Assembly (NCBI GenBank): GCA_032622095.1
Contig: CP136065.1
Span: forward strand, 41,329,503-41,393,502
DNA from: Siphonodentalium dalli
Taxonomy: Eukaryota; Mollusca; Scaphopoda; Gadilida; Siphonodentaliidae
Length of the DNA stretch: 64,000 nt
Direction of reading: 5' to 3'
Both the position numbers and the translations under genes were made by a program. Under the pieces are notes generated by a model. The model was not told the origin of the DNA. It saw nothing but the letters and a program-made list of their open reading frames with translations, and searched no databases. Positions 53,490-64,000 of the stretch are shown in pieces (the first letter of the stretch is position 1; the number at the start of each line of letters is the position of its first letter).

Positions 53490-54575
53490 GAAATCACCTA
53501 AAATAGGATAATTTATTCATAACTCAAAGGTCAGCGGAGTCCAAAAATGATTGTTGGCGACGGCCGCCATTTTGTATTAATTAATGCCACCTCGAAATGT
53601 GTAATTGGGCAAAATGCTCCAGGGCAAAAATAAAAAACTTTGATCTAGCAACTGTTAGCTATACTTCATTATATGTAGGAACATCATGCTCCTAAAGCCA
53701 AATATATTTTCAAAAAGTGAATGTAAATTGAACAAAAGCTCTGGTTAACAAAAAATTTAATTGCATGAAAAAGTTTTGTTTACATATTTCATAAAATTAT
53801 TAAAAATATTTACCCCGAAAGAGGAATCTAGCGACCTTGCTGGCCGTTTACATATTATCTTCAATTTTCTAACGGTATTTCCGCCTAAAAGATTGATGAA
53901 ATATTCTCAAAGTTCAAGGCCGACAAACGGAAACTTTAAGTTCCGATTGAAAGATCGCAGAGTCATTTTAAGATTGCTTCTTGGGAAACCAGTAAAGGCG
54001 TCATGACATCAAGACGTACATCATGACGTCACCGGCGCGCAAAATTCCAGACAGGACTGCGTCGATGGCCAGACAGCTGAGACTCGTATTACATGGCAGG
54101 CTAAATATCCACATTTACTTTATATGTGATTATTTACATACATTGTATATATCATTTTCTTGTGTCCCATTATAAGGGTGGATACACACATGCATGTAAT
54201 TTATGTATGTAAAATACATGTATTTTACATGGCCACACCAATAATTGACAACATTAATCACCTGCGCGCGGGCGGTTCATTGTTAACAGGCCAGACAAGT
54301 GAGTAGTGCTAAGCGAAGTCAAATTGTCTTCTATCAGTACATTTAAGGCCAGTCCAAAACATGTCTTCTCTTACGGATGCGGAAATTAGTCAAGTCTGTG
54401 TGATATCTGACATTTTATTAATGCACGAACACCAGAATCCATTCGTCTGGCATATGTAGGCTTGATGTAGAACATGTTCAACCATGGTGCTTGTTTGGGT
54501 GGGGTCTCGAAAGCTTCAAATCGCTAAGGGACTTAGTTGAATGTATCGGGCGGAATAATCTGGGCAAGAAGGTAC
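53490..54575. other. no supported gene; foldback fragment
   Basis: 54168-54240 resembles the centre of the foldback at 54690-55224 (aagggtggatacacacatgc then atgtaat) and has its own small hairpin (atgtaaaatacatgtattttacat). No coding frame is supported. Confidence 0.45.
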
Positions 54576-54580
54576 AATAT

Positions 54581-54617
54581 GATATGTTTTACTTAAATAG
54601 CTCAGAGTTAGCCACCC
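54581..54617 (+). repeat. 37-bp repeat, left member of an inverted pair
   Basis: gatatgttttacttaaatag followed by ctcagagttagccaccc matches 60692-60728 perfectly in inverted orientation. Similarity continues beyond this on both sides of the foldback (ggggtcatatatagcccc; cgcag...ggggggggtcg...atatatagggcg). The pair could be the ends of one 6.15-kb element or two copies of a repeat. Confidence 0.8.
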
Positions 54618-54689
54618 CGACTGGTAGCTTTCGGGGTCATATATAGCCCCTGCATGCGTCGGGGAAATCCTAATCCACCACTGCTATAA

Positions 54690-55224
54690 ATAAGAGAGGA
54701 CTGGTAGTTATTTAAATAGAAAGACTAAGAAAGTCTACCATATGGGTTATCCCACGAACAATTATTTTAAGTGGCCTGGCGACTCGGTCCAAGATAACGA
54801 CTTATCTACATTCCGACTTAATTGGAACTAGAACTCAGTGCGTTCAACACGTAGGCAATGATTGGGTTGTCAGTGGACACATATTACATCGTCTGTATGA
54901 TCCATGTAAAACGACAAATACACGATAATTACAGAGATTACATGCATGTGTGTATCCATCCTAAGGGTGGATACACACATGCATGTAATTATGCATGTAA
55001 TTATCGTGTATTTGTCGTTTTACATGGATCATACAGACCATGTAATATGTGTCCGTTGACAACCCAATCATTACGGCTATGTTTGACCACAGTGAGTCAA
55101 GCTCTGAGCGTGCATGCAGAGAGCCGTTGACTGAACGAAGTCGTCAGGTCACTTAAAATAATTGTTCGCGCGATAACCCAAATGTTGGACTTTCTGTTTA
55201 AATCATTGTCAGTCTTCTCTTGAT
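54690..55224. mobile_element. foldback element with ~260-bp arms
   Basis: The left arm (54690-54962) and right arm (54963-55224) pair over nearly their whole length around the centre gtatccatcctaagggtggatac. Outer matches include taagagaggactg with cagtcttctctt and cgaacaattattttaagtgg with tgacctgacgac-type sequence. Inner arms (54856-54962) are almost perfect (acatattacat..., acgacaaatacacgataatt). It is non-coding. Confidence 0.85.
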
Positions 55225-55329
55225 TTTATACAGGTGATGGCACCAGGATTTCCCCAACGCAGCAGGGGGGGGGGGGTCGTGCACAAAAAGTCCATATATA
55301 GGGCGGGGTGGGTGGGTCATTTGGACCCG

Positions 55330-56990
55330 GGAAAAATGCGTAAATGAAAAAAAATGCTAATTTTTTCCTCCACTTAAAATCACTGTTTTTGTGCTCATGC
55401 AATCTGTTAATATCAACCATATGACACACTAGGCTATTTAAAACATACTAACCAGAACTAACTACCATTTAGGGGTGTATGTATGCTGATGTATGTCAAA
55501 ATTAATGTACCAGATTTCGACGAATGAAAGATATATTATATATATATATAAACAAATTATATAACAAACACAAGGACAAACATTTATAATATGCATATCA
55601 AGATAGCCTTTCAATTGGATGTCAAAGTGTATGTTTTAGCTATATATATATATACACACATGTGTATCCCTTTAAGGGTTTGAACAAAATATAAAGCTGA
55701 GTTTATATTGATTAATTCTGTGATGAATTTTACAATTACTTTTGACAAATTTGTTTACTGTTATAACATAATTATATGCTCAGACACGATCAGTCGACAA
55801 TGCTTGCATATAAGCATAATTATGAAATGATTACCATCTTCTGTTCTTAATCCACATAATGGATATTATTTGTTATCAAGATAAACTTTATGATACAAAC
55901 AAAAATAACAATTCCACTATATTCCACTGGTTTAAAACTATAAAACAAAATAACTCATACAAAAAGTTCATACTATTTGGATAACAATATGAAAGCTTAG
56001 CCTTTTGTGATATTAATTCAACCACAGTTATTATTCACAAGTCTAAGCAGTTACGTACTGTACAGATACATGTAGTAAGGTGGTATATCTGGAGTTCCAG
56101 TTATTTGACTGCCAATACATGTGGTATTGTAATTATTAGTTGCTTGTTCATTATTGGTTGCTTTGATATTCAATTTAGGATATAGCAGGATAGAGCAATG
56201 TAACTATAAAAGTAGCTTTTGGTATTAAAGTCTCAACTTATTCCATATGCAACATAAAGCTAGAATATAAACATGACTAATTTCGGCCAATTTGGCCGGT
56301 TACTTCATGTGACTTTTTCATCTGACGTGTGTGTCGGATAATTGATCTGGAGGATTTATGTAAATGTTAGCCCAAACTACATTTCCAAGTAACGATGGTT
56401 TTGTTGTTTATTTTGAGGAATAATACCGCGTCAGATGAATTCAGCCCAAATATGTTGACAGTTGTCGTGTCAAACATTCGGCAGTAGGTTAGCGTTATTT
56501 AGTATTTGTGGATGTCCTTTAACATGGGGGAAATAGACTACTGCGCTTGAACGAGCATGTGAATTTGTCGTTTTTAATGTACAGCAACTTGATAATCAAT
56601 AACAGAGGCATTCTCTGTCAAATATGGTCGCTCTATTTACGGTATTAATTGCGGAACTTTCTAAAGTAAACTACGCGTAAACGGATACATACGGTAAATT
56701 CTAGAATGTGCCGGAATCGGCCTAATCGCCCCAGGGCCAACTCGCCCAGTCGACGTGTGTCAATTCGGTACCTACTATAACATGTACCCGAGTCCGATAC
56801 GGAATAAAAGATGTATACGGGTGTTATATAGCGTTTGGTCCGTTGTTTCTCAATGAATATTATTGAAATTTGGTGTATATGTCCGGGCTGGGACATGGAA
56901 TACAACAACGTTTGAATTGTTTTTAAATTTACAAATTTGTTGATTTTATTCAATTTGTTTTCGTTCTGAAAACACACTATAAAGTGTATA
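55330..56990. other. no supported gene
   Basis: AT-rich with (AT)n at 55535-55550 and 55641-55652. A 124-codon minus-strand frame (56645-57019) shows no domain. Confidence 0.4.
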
Positions 56991-56994
56991 TAAT

Positions 56995-57296
56995 ATAATA
57001 ACGAACACGAGACATACATAATTTATAAACTGTTAACAAAAGATATCAAATTCAATACATGACAAAGATGACTCAGTGGAGTTTATAAAGTGAACATAAA
57101 AACATTGAGGTAAGCATCTTTTTAAGGAATGCAACTTTATTTAATGATAATAAACACATAAATTAAAATAACAAACATGAGACATACATGATTTATAAAC
57201 TGTTAACAAAAGATATCAAACTCAATACATGACAAAGATGACTCAGTGAAGTTTATAAAGTGAACATAAAAATATTAAGGTAAGAATCTTTTTAAG
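56995..57296. repeat. 170-bp tandem duplication
   Basis: The phrase gagacatacat starts at 57009 and 57179, a 170-bp offset. Both copies continue tttataaactgttaacaaaa, atgacaaagatgactcagtg and aagtgaacataaaaa with few differences. Confidence 0.9.
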
Positions 57297-57299
57297 CAT

Positions 57300-58735
57300 T
57301 ACTAAACCGTTTAGCACAGACCACAGTCCACTTCACTCATCCGATCATCACCAAACTTCATATTTATCTTGATATTGATCTATCAGATAAGAGCTATCAA
57401 ATATTTTTTTAATTTCATAGGAAAAAATGGTCGCCAGCGGCCATATTGCATTTACGTTATATTTTATCGCGTCATGTCGATATCTAGTATTACTTAGAAA
57501 TTTCACCTTTCCAGATTCATAATTGCTCCATTGACTGTAACAGATGAAATTATTCCCCTCTTCGGATAGAGTGTCACTGAAACTTTATTTTGTCAGACTG
57601 TCTGTATAATCACTGATTATATATGGCAATAATCTGTAATAAGATGTAGCACTATTTTATTTTATATTTACATGCAGTGCTGTTTTTATACATCAATTCT
57701 AATCCCCCTAGATCATCATGTGATCGATCATACATCGCGCGAGGACCTGGTTGAATTAAGGGGGGTTTTATGGATCACTTCTGTCCTCAAGCTAGATTAT
57801 ACTTATGACATTTAATGGCATGTTCCTAACGTGGAGGGTTAGATATGCTTGAGAAACCACCACTCTTTAATTCACACCAAGTTCTCAGCTGTCATGTTCG
57901 GATATTAGAACCCATAGCCATGATATATGGTTTATTTTGTGTATACTAGTAATATAGTTATTTTCAGTACCTTTATATACCAGTACTGTGTATAACAATG
58001 CATATAAATTAATCCATGTATATTGATTCAACTGATTCAGTGGTTTTGTCCATCAGTCTATCAAATTTGCGGGGAAAACATGGCCACAAGCAGTACACCC
58101 TGCTAAATTTCGAATTTGAATCAATTGGCGCACCCTGCAGCCAGCTTTTATTGGAAAACTTTTTCTTATGTGGATATTTTGGGTCACCGCTAGATGTGAG
58201 CCATATTTTGTTCTCAAACTGTCCTTGTGAAGACATCACTGCCAGCGGTGATCTTCAATTTTACTATTTTTATGGCTAAATAATTTGGTTGATCCTACAG
58301 ACGACACCCCTTGTCCGATCGTCATCAGATTCCACAATTATCTTCTGGATAACCAGGGTGAGAGTAATCTAATTTTCCCGAATTTCGTTAAAAAACATTA
58401 CCACAGGCAGCAATTTGGTATCTTACTCTTTGATCCTCTTTTGCATGACTGAATTGTTTAGCAACTGTACAGACATATCCCTCATCTGGTTTTTATATAC
58501 ATGTATATCTCTTCATGCGGATAGCCAGTATTACGTAGGTACTCCAACTTTCTGCATTCCTGTCATCATTTGAAATATAAATATTTACCCGATACATGCA
58601 CCCTTCAAAATTTGTTTCGTCGTATCTATTTTAATGACCCGTATGGTAATATTGATACAGATATATTTGTCAAACATTTCTTTGTACAATATACAGGTAT
58701 TTAGTTTGTAACTAAATCTAGAAATATATAATAGT
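57300..58735. other. no supported gene; decayed repeats
   Basis: Holds gatccgatcatcaccaaact-type and 'gtcgccagcggccat' phrases of generic interspersed repeats (57340-57480 and 58240-58390). Open frames at 58009-58279 on both strands lack domains. Confidence 0.4.
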
Positions 58736-58739
58736 AGCT

Positions 58740-59230
58740 CGTGGACCCCACTTCGTCCGGGATGTTCCCCTCTGATTTTCGGAGAAATGCGCGATTTAAC
58801 CTTGAATTGACTATTTTAAAGGTGAAGGTCATGTCGGGGTCACGATTTGACCCGTCCAAAACACTCCCCGGACAAAAGTCACGACAAAAGTACCCGTCGA
58901 AATCCGCCCGGCTTTATACCCGATTTGACCTTGAATTGACAATTTTGAATGTCAAGATCAGGTCATGGTCATGATTTGACCCACCCGAAACACTCCTGGG
59001 ACAAAAGTAACAGTAGGTATCAAATTTCGTTGAAATACTTCCGTTTTACCAGATTTGACCTTGAATTGATCTTTTTGAATGTCAAAGTCAGGTCGGGATC
59101 AAGATTTGACCCGTCCAAAATACTCCCTGGAAATAATTACCCCTAGGTATCAAATTTCGTCAAATCTGCCCGGCAGTTTTCCCGGCCATAGCTAACAGAC
59201 AAACAGACAGACAAATGTCAAAAATATATA
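58740..59230. repeat. ~130-bp degenerate tandem repeat
   Basis: Three to four copies of a unit with atttgaccttgaattga, ttttgaatgtcaagatcagg, tgatttgacccgtccaaaac, actccc.ggacaaaagtaac and tatcaaatttcgtcgaaat. The cttgaattga landmark falls at 58801, 58930 and 59060. It ends with taacagacaaacagacagac. Confidence 0.85.
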
Positions 59231-59600
59231 TTAAACTAGCTGATGTACTCGACTTCGTTCGGGCTAGTTAGGGATTTTTTTTGTGATCGCCTCCATCTGG
59301 ACAGTACCCAGTATATACAGCGTCTGGCCAAACTATTGTTCAATTGGTCCAGAAACATGCCTATATCAGCACGTTCGAGAACATGGTCCCACGTGAAATT
59401 GGACCCGTCCATATTGCTCCCGGGATCGAAGTAGTCCTATACACAAATTTTTAGTCGGATCGGTCAAGGTCCAGAAACATGCCTATGAGCGAGGTCAAGT
59501 TGACACGTTAAATACTAAATTCGAGCAGTGTTAGAGTCTATAACACATACACACATGCATTCACGCATACACACATACATACATACATACAGACAGGTGT
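59230..59600. repeat. interspersed repeat related to 58740-59230
   Basis: Begins ctagctgatgtactcgactt then cgttcgggctagtt, has lightly repeated 'cagaaacatgcctat' phrases (59349 and 59471) and 'gacccgtccatattgctcccgggatcgaagtag', and ends in a catacatacatacatacagacag microsatellite. Confidence 0.6.
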
Positions 59601-60480
59601 TTCAAAATGTATAATCGATAGCTACAACAATTCTATGGTAGATAGTTCACGGCCGACCTGATGCATGCATCTTAGTTTTCTTGTATGAACTTTGTTCTTG
59701 AAACTAATTATAAATCATACAAACCTGGATCAAACTGCACAGGTAATCTATGCAACTCTCTTCATGCGAACTTTCTCAGAGTCACATATCTCAACTGGAC
59801 AGTCTGATCCAGGATGCTTGTTCTTATAATGGGTTTCCATGTGATAGTCCAGTAAACCACATTGCACAGGGGGCACCTACATGTATACGGACGGTTTGTG
59901 CTATGTGACCGTGGCTTGGATATCTCCGCTGGTTTTAAACTAAACTTTATACTCTGATAATAAGTTAATAATACTACCAATTCTTCACTAATATTGGTAT
60001 ATGTCAATCTGCACACCAAGATGACATACATAAATGTATTTAGACTGTGAGCTGCTGTGAGTGTGACTTTCCTTGGGTCCCATCATACCCATATGCAGAT
60101 ATATATCACAGAAATAGGGGAGATGAAATTTTTTCTACCCCTATTACTACAGTATTACTATTGGGCCTTGGCTCTAAAACATCTTATACTATTGTTATAT
60201 AAAAGAATATGGAGTTATTGAGGATATCAGGACATGTATTACCTCATAATTATTATGTTTTATGGCATTATGCCCAATGTATTTAAGTGCATGCATTCAG
60301 CATTTCCACATTTTATACTAATAGAATTATCTCCCTTTAGATCAGTTTAGAGGTTTATTAAAATGCTGGGAATAGTATTAAATAATAAGAAACTGAACAA
60401 TTCTTTGCTAGGCTACGAATGTGGTTTATATTTTATGTTTTTTGTAAGATTTTGGGGGTGGGTCCCAAAAATTGGGCGGA
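59600..60480. other. no supported gene
   Basis: AT-rich sequence. An 89-codon minus-strand frame (59762-60031) shows no domain. Confidence 0.4.
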
Positions 60481-60691
60481 AAAAAAAAGAAAACAATTGC
60501 AGGTAGAGGGGTGGTGGGTCCCCGAGAGGGGCAAAAACATTTTTTTCACCCTATATATGTAAAAAGAAATCCGCGACCCCCCCCCTGAACGCAGGGGCTA
60601 TGATCCCCAACATGGGGGGCAATATTATCAGGATCTCCTATATGATCCCCGACTTGGGGCTATATATGATCCCGATAGCTACCATCGGGCT

Positions 60692-60728
60692 GGGTGGCTA
60701 ACTCTGAGCTATTTAAGTAAAACATATC
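60692..60728 (-). repeat. 37-bp repeat, right member of an inverted pair
   Basis: Reverse complement of 54581-54617 without mismatch. The preceding 200 bp (60480-60690) contain further inverted similarity to 54618-54660 and 55240-55330. Confidence 0.8.
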
Positions 60729-60739
60729 GGCCGGATTCG

Positions 60740-61530
60740 TCATCTCCAGTTTAAACCTCCAAGTTTAAACCTGGTTTAAACCTACATTGGTGGTCCCACC
60801 AAACCGGGTCTAATGGGGCGTTTTTGTCGTTCAGTGGCCAGCTAATTGACAACTGTATTCGGTGATATGAGCATGCAGTCAAACAACCCTGTTACCAATC
60901 GGACCAGAAGGCATGCCGATATTACGCTTATTGACACGCCATTAATTATCGCGAATGCGTGCACGCTCATGGGATTTATTCCAATGAGAAACAGGTATCG
61001 CTTATGAACCACTAATCCGATATCATTCTGGGTTTCAATCAATCTTGCAATATGGCATGTCTCTCAACACGAGATTCACGTGCTGTTCATCACTTTGTTT
61101 GTGATTGATTTTCTGCAAGATGGTTTACACGAAAAGACAAAATGTTGTGTATTTACATGTATATATGTTTATACAAAAGAGTATACGATCTGTCTATCCA
61201 TCTGTCTGTCTGTTGCTATGCTATGCTATAATCTCTAAGACATGAATTCACATGTAACTGGCGAGATGTGCAATATTTACAAGGTGCTGAGTGCGAAATA
61301 TATACATATACATAAAAGAACACAGAAAATGAAGAAGAAAAGAATGAGAGGAAAAGAAGAAGAAGATAAGAAGAGGAATAAGATAGAAGAAGATAGAAGA
61401 AGATTGGTCGATATATACATGTATGGCGGTAGTCTCTCTGTTAACCATCGTCAGTCCTCATTATCGTCGTTTTTATATTCATCTAATACGTTCTATCAGT
61501 ATACTTTTCGAGGATTCTTATATCAATACT
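60740..61530. other. no gene; (GAA)n low-complexity tract
   Basis: 61325-61405 is a GAAGAAGA-rich tract that creates a Lys/Glu-rich open frame with no real content. The rest is unassigned. Confidence 0.5.
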
Positions 61531-61539
61531 AATAATAAT

Positions 61540-63300
61540 ACTAACAACAACAACAGCAGCCATAACATTTTGACTTGATATTTCAATAACATTAATAAAA
61601 TGTATTCAGCTATAAATTTCTATTTCTATATTTGAACGCTAATTTCAGATAAAGTGTTAATTTTCTCAAGTCAACGCGACCAGACTTTGTCAGTAGCTCG
61701 TAAAACTTTATCTTAGAAGGTGGGTTCCAATAGTGTTCGGATATGTATTTTACCCGCATGTGCCTCAAGTTGGCGCACTTCATAACAAAATGGTATTCAT
61801 CACCCAGTTCATTTTTGCACAAGCTACATAAATCTCATTTTGCTCCTCGCTTTCCCCATCTACTTGTTTCTACTTCCAATCTATGATTGCATGTACGTAT
61901 TTTTATCAAATATTTTCTCAGACTGAAGGGGAAATCGGTAATATAGTTTTCTAAGTGGAGGGTTGACTTCAGTTCTTTGTAAAATATTCCCCGTGATGAC
62001 GATTCTATATCTAACCACCATTGCTGAGTAAACTGGTAAATCGAAGTTTTGGTTATGTCTTTTTTCTGGCTGTCTATTAACTGTGCCTGGTTCGACCATG
62101 CCACGCCGAAACCAGCTGAGTGTATTATTGTTTTAGTAATGTTAATATGTCTAAAGAGTTTACCGTCGTGTTCCATAAGACGAAACAAGATATCATATAG
62201 TTTCTTGGCCAGAACGGACCCCTCTCCCGTCATGAGTCTCGACCAGTAGCTTACTATTCTCTGCTTTGCCATTATGGCCAATGGATATCTGCCCAGTTCC
62301 CATACACCATGTAATTCGGAGTGCTGGTCTTCATGTGCATCAATATTTTGCAGAATTTTAAATGTACGCTCTCAATTTCTTTCATATTTTCGAACCCCCA
62401 TATTTCGCAGCCATATAACACAATTGAAACAACAGTCGAGTCGAACAATTTAAGAGCGACCTCGACTGATAAGTCTAGTTTCCTGACTTTACTCAGTAAG
62501 CCAAACATGGCTTTACAAGCGGTTTCTTTAATCATTTTGATTGCATTATGATATCGCCCGGTATAAAATAGTTTTACTCCCAAATAAGGAAACTCGTCCA
62601 CAATATCTAATGATTTGTCGCATAATTTGAATTCTACATCTGTCACCACCCTCTCCCTGCTGAAAATTATAACCTTGGTTTTACTAGTGTTCACGTTCAG
62701 TTTCCAAGATTCTGCAAAGTCGCTGAAAGCGTCAAGGGTACGTTGCATACTTACAAAATCTTCAGCGAACAGGACAGTATCATCGGCGTAGAGTAAACAT
62801 ATAAGTTTCAAATAAATGCCTAATTTGTCGTGGGAAACATTGTTCAACTCGGTCAGGCCATCAACTACACAATCGTGCAGAACTTTTCAAGATCGTTGAT
62901 ACAAATCGAAAAGAGGAAAGGGGAGAGCATCACCCCCTGCCGTACTCCCACACTACAGGGGAAAATTTCGGACAGATGTTCATTTTGAGAAACACATGAC
63001 CTTGTCAGACCCACAGACCTTGTCGCCAAACTGTGTCGAAGGCGTTCTGGAAATCAACAAATGTGCATATCAGTTTCTTATTGCTTTTTATGTACAACTC
63101 GATAATACTCTACAATATGAATAATCCGTCTGTAGTTGAATGCCCTTGTCTGAATCCAATTTGATTATCATTTATGACACCGTTTTCTTGGGCGAAAGTA
63201 GAAAGCCTTTTATTCAGTACACTCGTAAATAACTTGCCTATAGCACTCAAGAGTGTGATCCCTCTATGTTCGCAACTTTTCTCCCAGACCCTGGACCAAT
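61540..63300 (-). pseudogene. 5'-truncated LINE, reverse transcriptase domain
   Basis: Minus-strand non-LTR retrotransposon. The upstream degenerate part (63290-62850) reads HRGITLLSAIGKLFTSVLNK, NDNQIGFRQGHSTTDGLF and CTFVDFQNAFDTVWR, RT motifs with several stops. The next frame (62847-62272) has the catalytic LICLLYADDTVLFAED, then LNVNTSKTKVIIFSRE and PYLGVKLF. Frameshifts lead into 62281-61835, and a later frame (61822-61610) starts CKNELGDEYHFVMKC, a C-terminal zinc-knuckle-like segment. The 3' tail is a (GTT)n/(ATT)n microsatellite at about 61528-61562. Endonuclease and ORF1 are missing, as in most truncated LINE copies. Confidence 0.85.
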
Positions 63301-64000
63301 TTCAATCAAATTATGTGTGGTGACTCGGGGTAACTAGGAGGATGGTATAACAGCGTCAGGTTTTCAAAATTTTATTTTAAAATTAAGTAAAATGTAATTA
63401 AAAAAAAGAAGAAGAAATTATAGTGTTGTTAACTTGAGAAAGGAGTTGAATCTAAGAAGAAATAAAATGTAAATTAATTTGTGTTTGTTTTAAATTTAAT
63501 TAAATGTTGTTTTTTTTTAATTAAAATTTTCAAATGATAAAAGTGTGCGCAAATGTGTCGCAGGCTCCTAGCGCACAAAGGGGCCGCATGCGCCTCTGAT
63601 GTTGAATAAAGGCTCCATAATCTAGTCAATCCTCCACCAAGAGGTCAGTCAAGTAAAGGCAATTTGCTTATGAGTATACACCAGAAGCGGCATCTGAACT
63701 GTTGGACAGGTTTTAATAAAGAAATATATTACATGCGTTGCTTTTTTCAATGTTATAAATTTCTCGTCATGCAGAAAATAAAAAAAACTTCCCAGGCTTT
63801 AAATGAACAGGTGGAATATTATGTGAATGTATGGGCGTAACCACATGCAGTAGAGCTTTGTGGTATGATCTACACCAAAATGGGTTATCAAATTTGACCC
63901 ATAAAGAAATATAATTTTAGGATTGCAAACTACACCCCGTGTACCTGGTATCACCGACCCGGAAGGTATCACCAAACCGGACCGAATGGGAAAGAATGTT
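63301..64000. other. no supported gene
   Basis: AT-rich. A 'gtatcaccgacccggaaggtatcaccaaaccgga' phrase at 63945-63980 repeats internally. No coding frame is seen before the window ends. Confidence 0.4.

Noticed and set aside
61242-61532. Lys/Glu-rich 96-codon frame
   Set aside because: Created by a GAAGAA low-complexity tract.

Overview
This window looks like nuclear DNA from an animal, most likely a mollusc or another lophotrochozoan. The sequence is AT-rich. The few host-like genes are split by introns with GT-AG signals: a BEN-domain gene and a secreted PAN/EGF gene. The repeats include tRNA-derived SINEs and 'gttatggccctt'-type satellites of a kind I associate with mollusc genomes. There is no sign of operons or bacterial features. 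Gene density is very low and most of the window is transposable elements, many nested inside each other and several still carrying target-site duplications. The species assignment is inference.

Layout. 1-460 is a 73-bp tandem array. 1114-3589 is a gag-only LTR element on the minus strand, followed by a foldback element (3637-4005) and a 32-bp satellite (4021-4308). 4447-6420 (perhaps to 8244) is a minus-strand BEN-domain gene whose introns hold a TTAA-flanked element and a long CTTAAG-palindrome array. 8761-10054 is a decayed hAT transposase. 10783-11677 is an unidentified decayed coding region. 13565-16264 is a decayed tyrosine-recombinase-like gene interrupted by a satellite-bearing insertion with a 6-bp target duplication. 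17955-18220 is a SINE. 18911-20367 holds two unidentified ORFs and a family-B DNA polymerase tail that may derive from a Polinton/adinto-like element.

21802-26240 is a 5'-truncated Ty3-type pol gene broken by two clean insertions: a 1.5-kb CCAACGTTGG element and a 494-bp TTAA element. 26637-28524 holds two more TTAA-flanked elements and several 69-bp palindromes. 29559-42153 is a complete LTR element with two 358-bp LTRs, TG...CA ends, a GTCT target duplication and a TGG-type primer site. Its only own coding region is a Gln/Pro-rich gag-like gene (37463-41053). A 6.7-kb DNA transposon (30054-36790) with a nearly intact DDE-type transposase sits inside it and itself carries a SINE and two smaller elements.

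43401-49838 carries exons of a secreted PAN/apple plus EGF-like protein, with three short elements in its intron. 50270-51665 is a minisatellite that reverses orientation in the middle. 52022-52475 is a palindromic-word array. 54690-55224 is a foldback with arms of about 260 bp. 61540-63300 is a 5'-truncated LINE reverse transcriptase.

The most striking pattern is that at least five unrelated short elements share one architecture: each is built from dozens of scrambled variants of its own 10-16-bp palindromic word (ACCATGGT, TTACGCTTAAGCGTAA, CCAACGTTGG, CACACAAGTGTGTG, AAACCTAGTTTTA). The second notable result is that both LTR elements here are gag-only.
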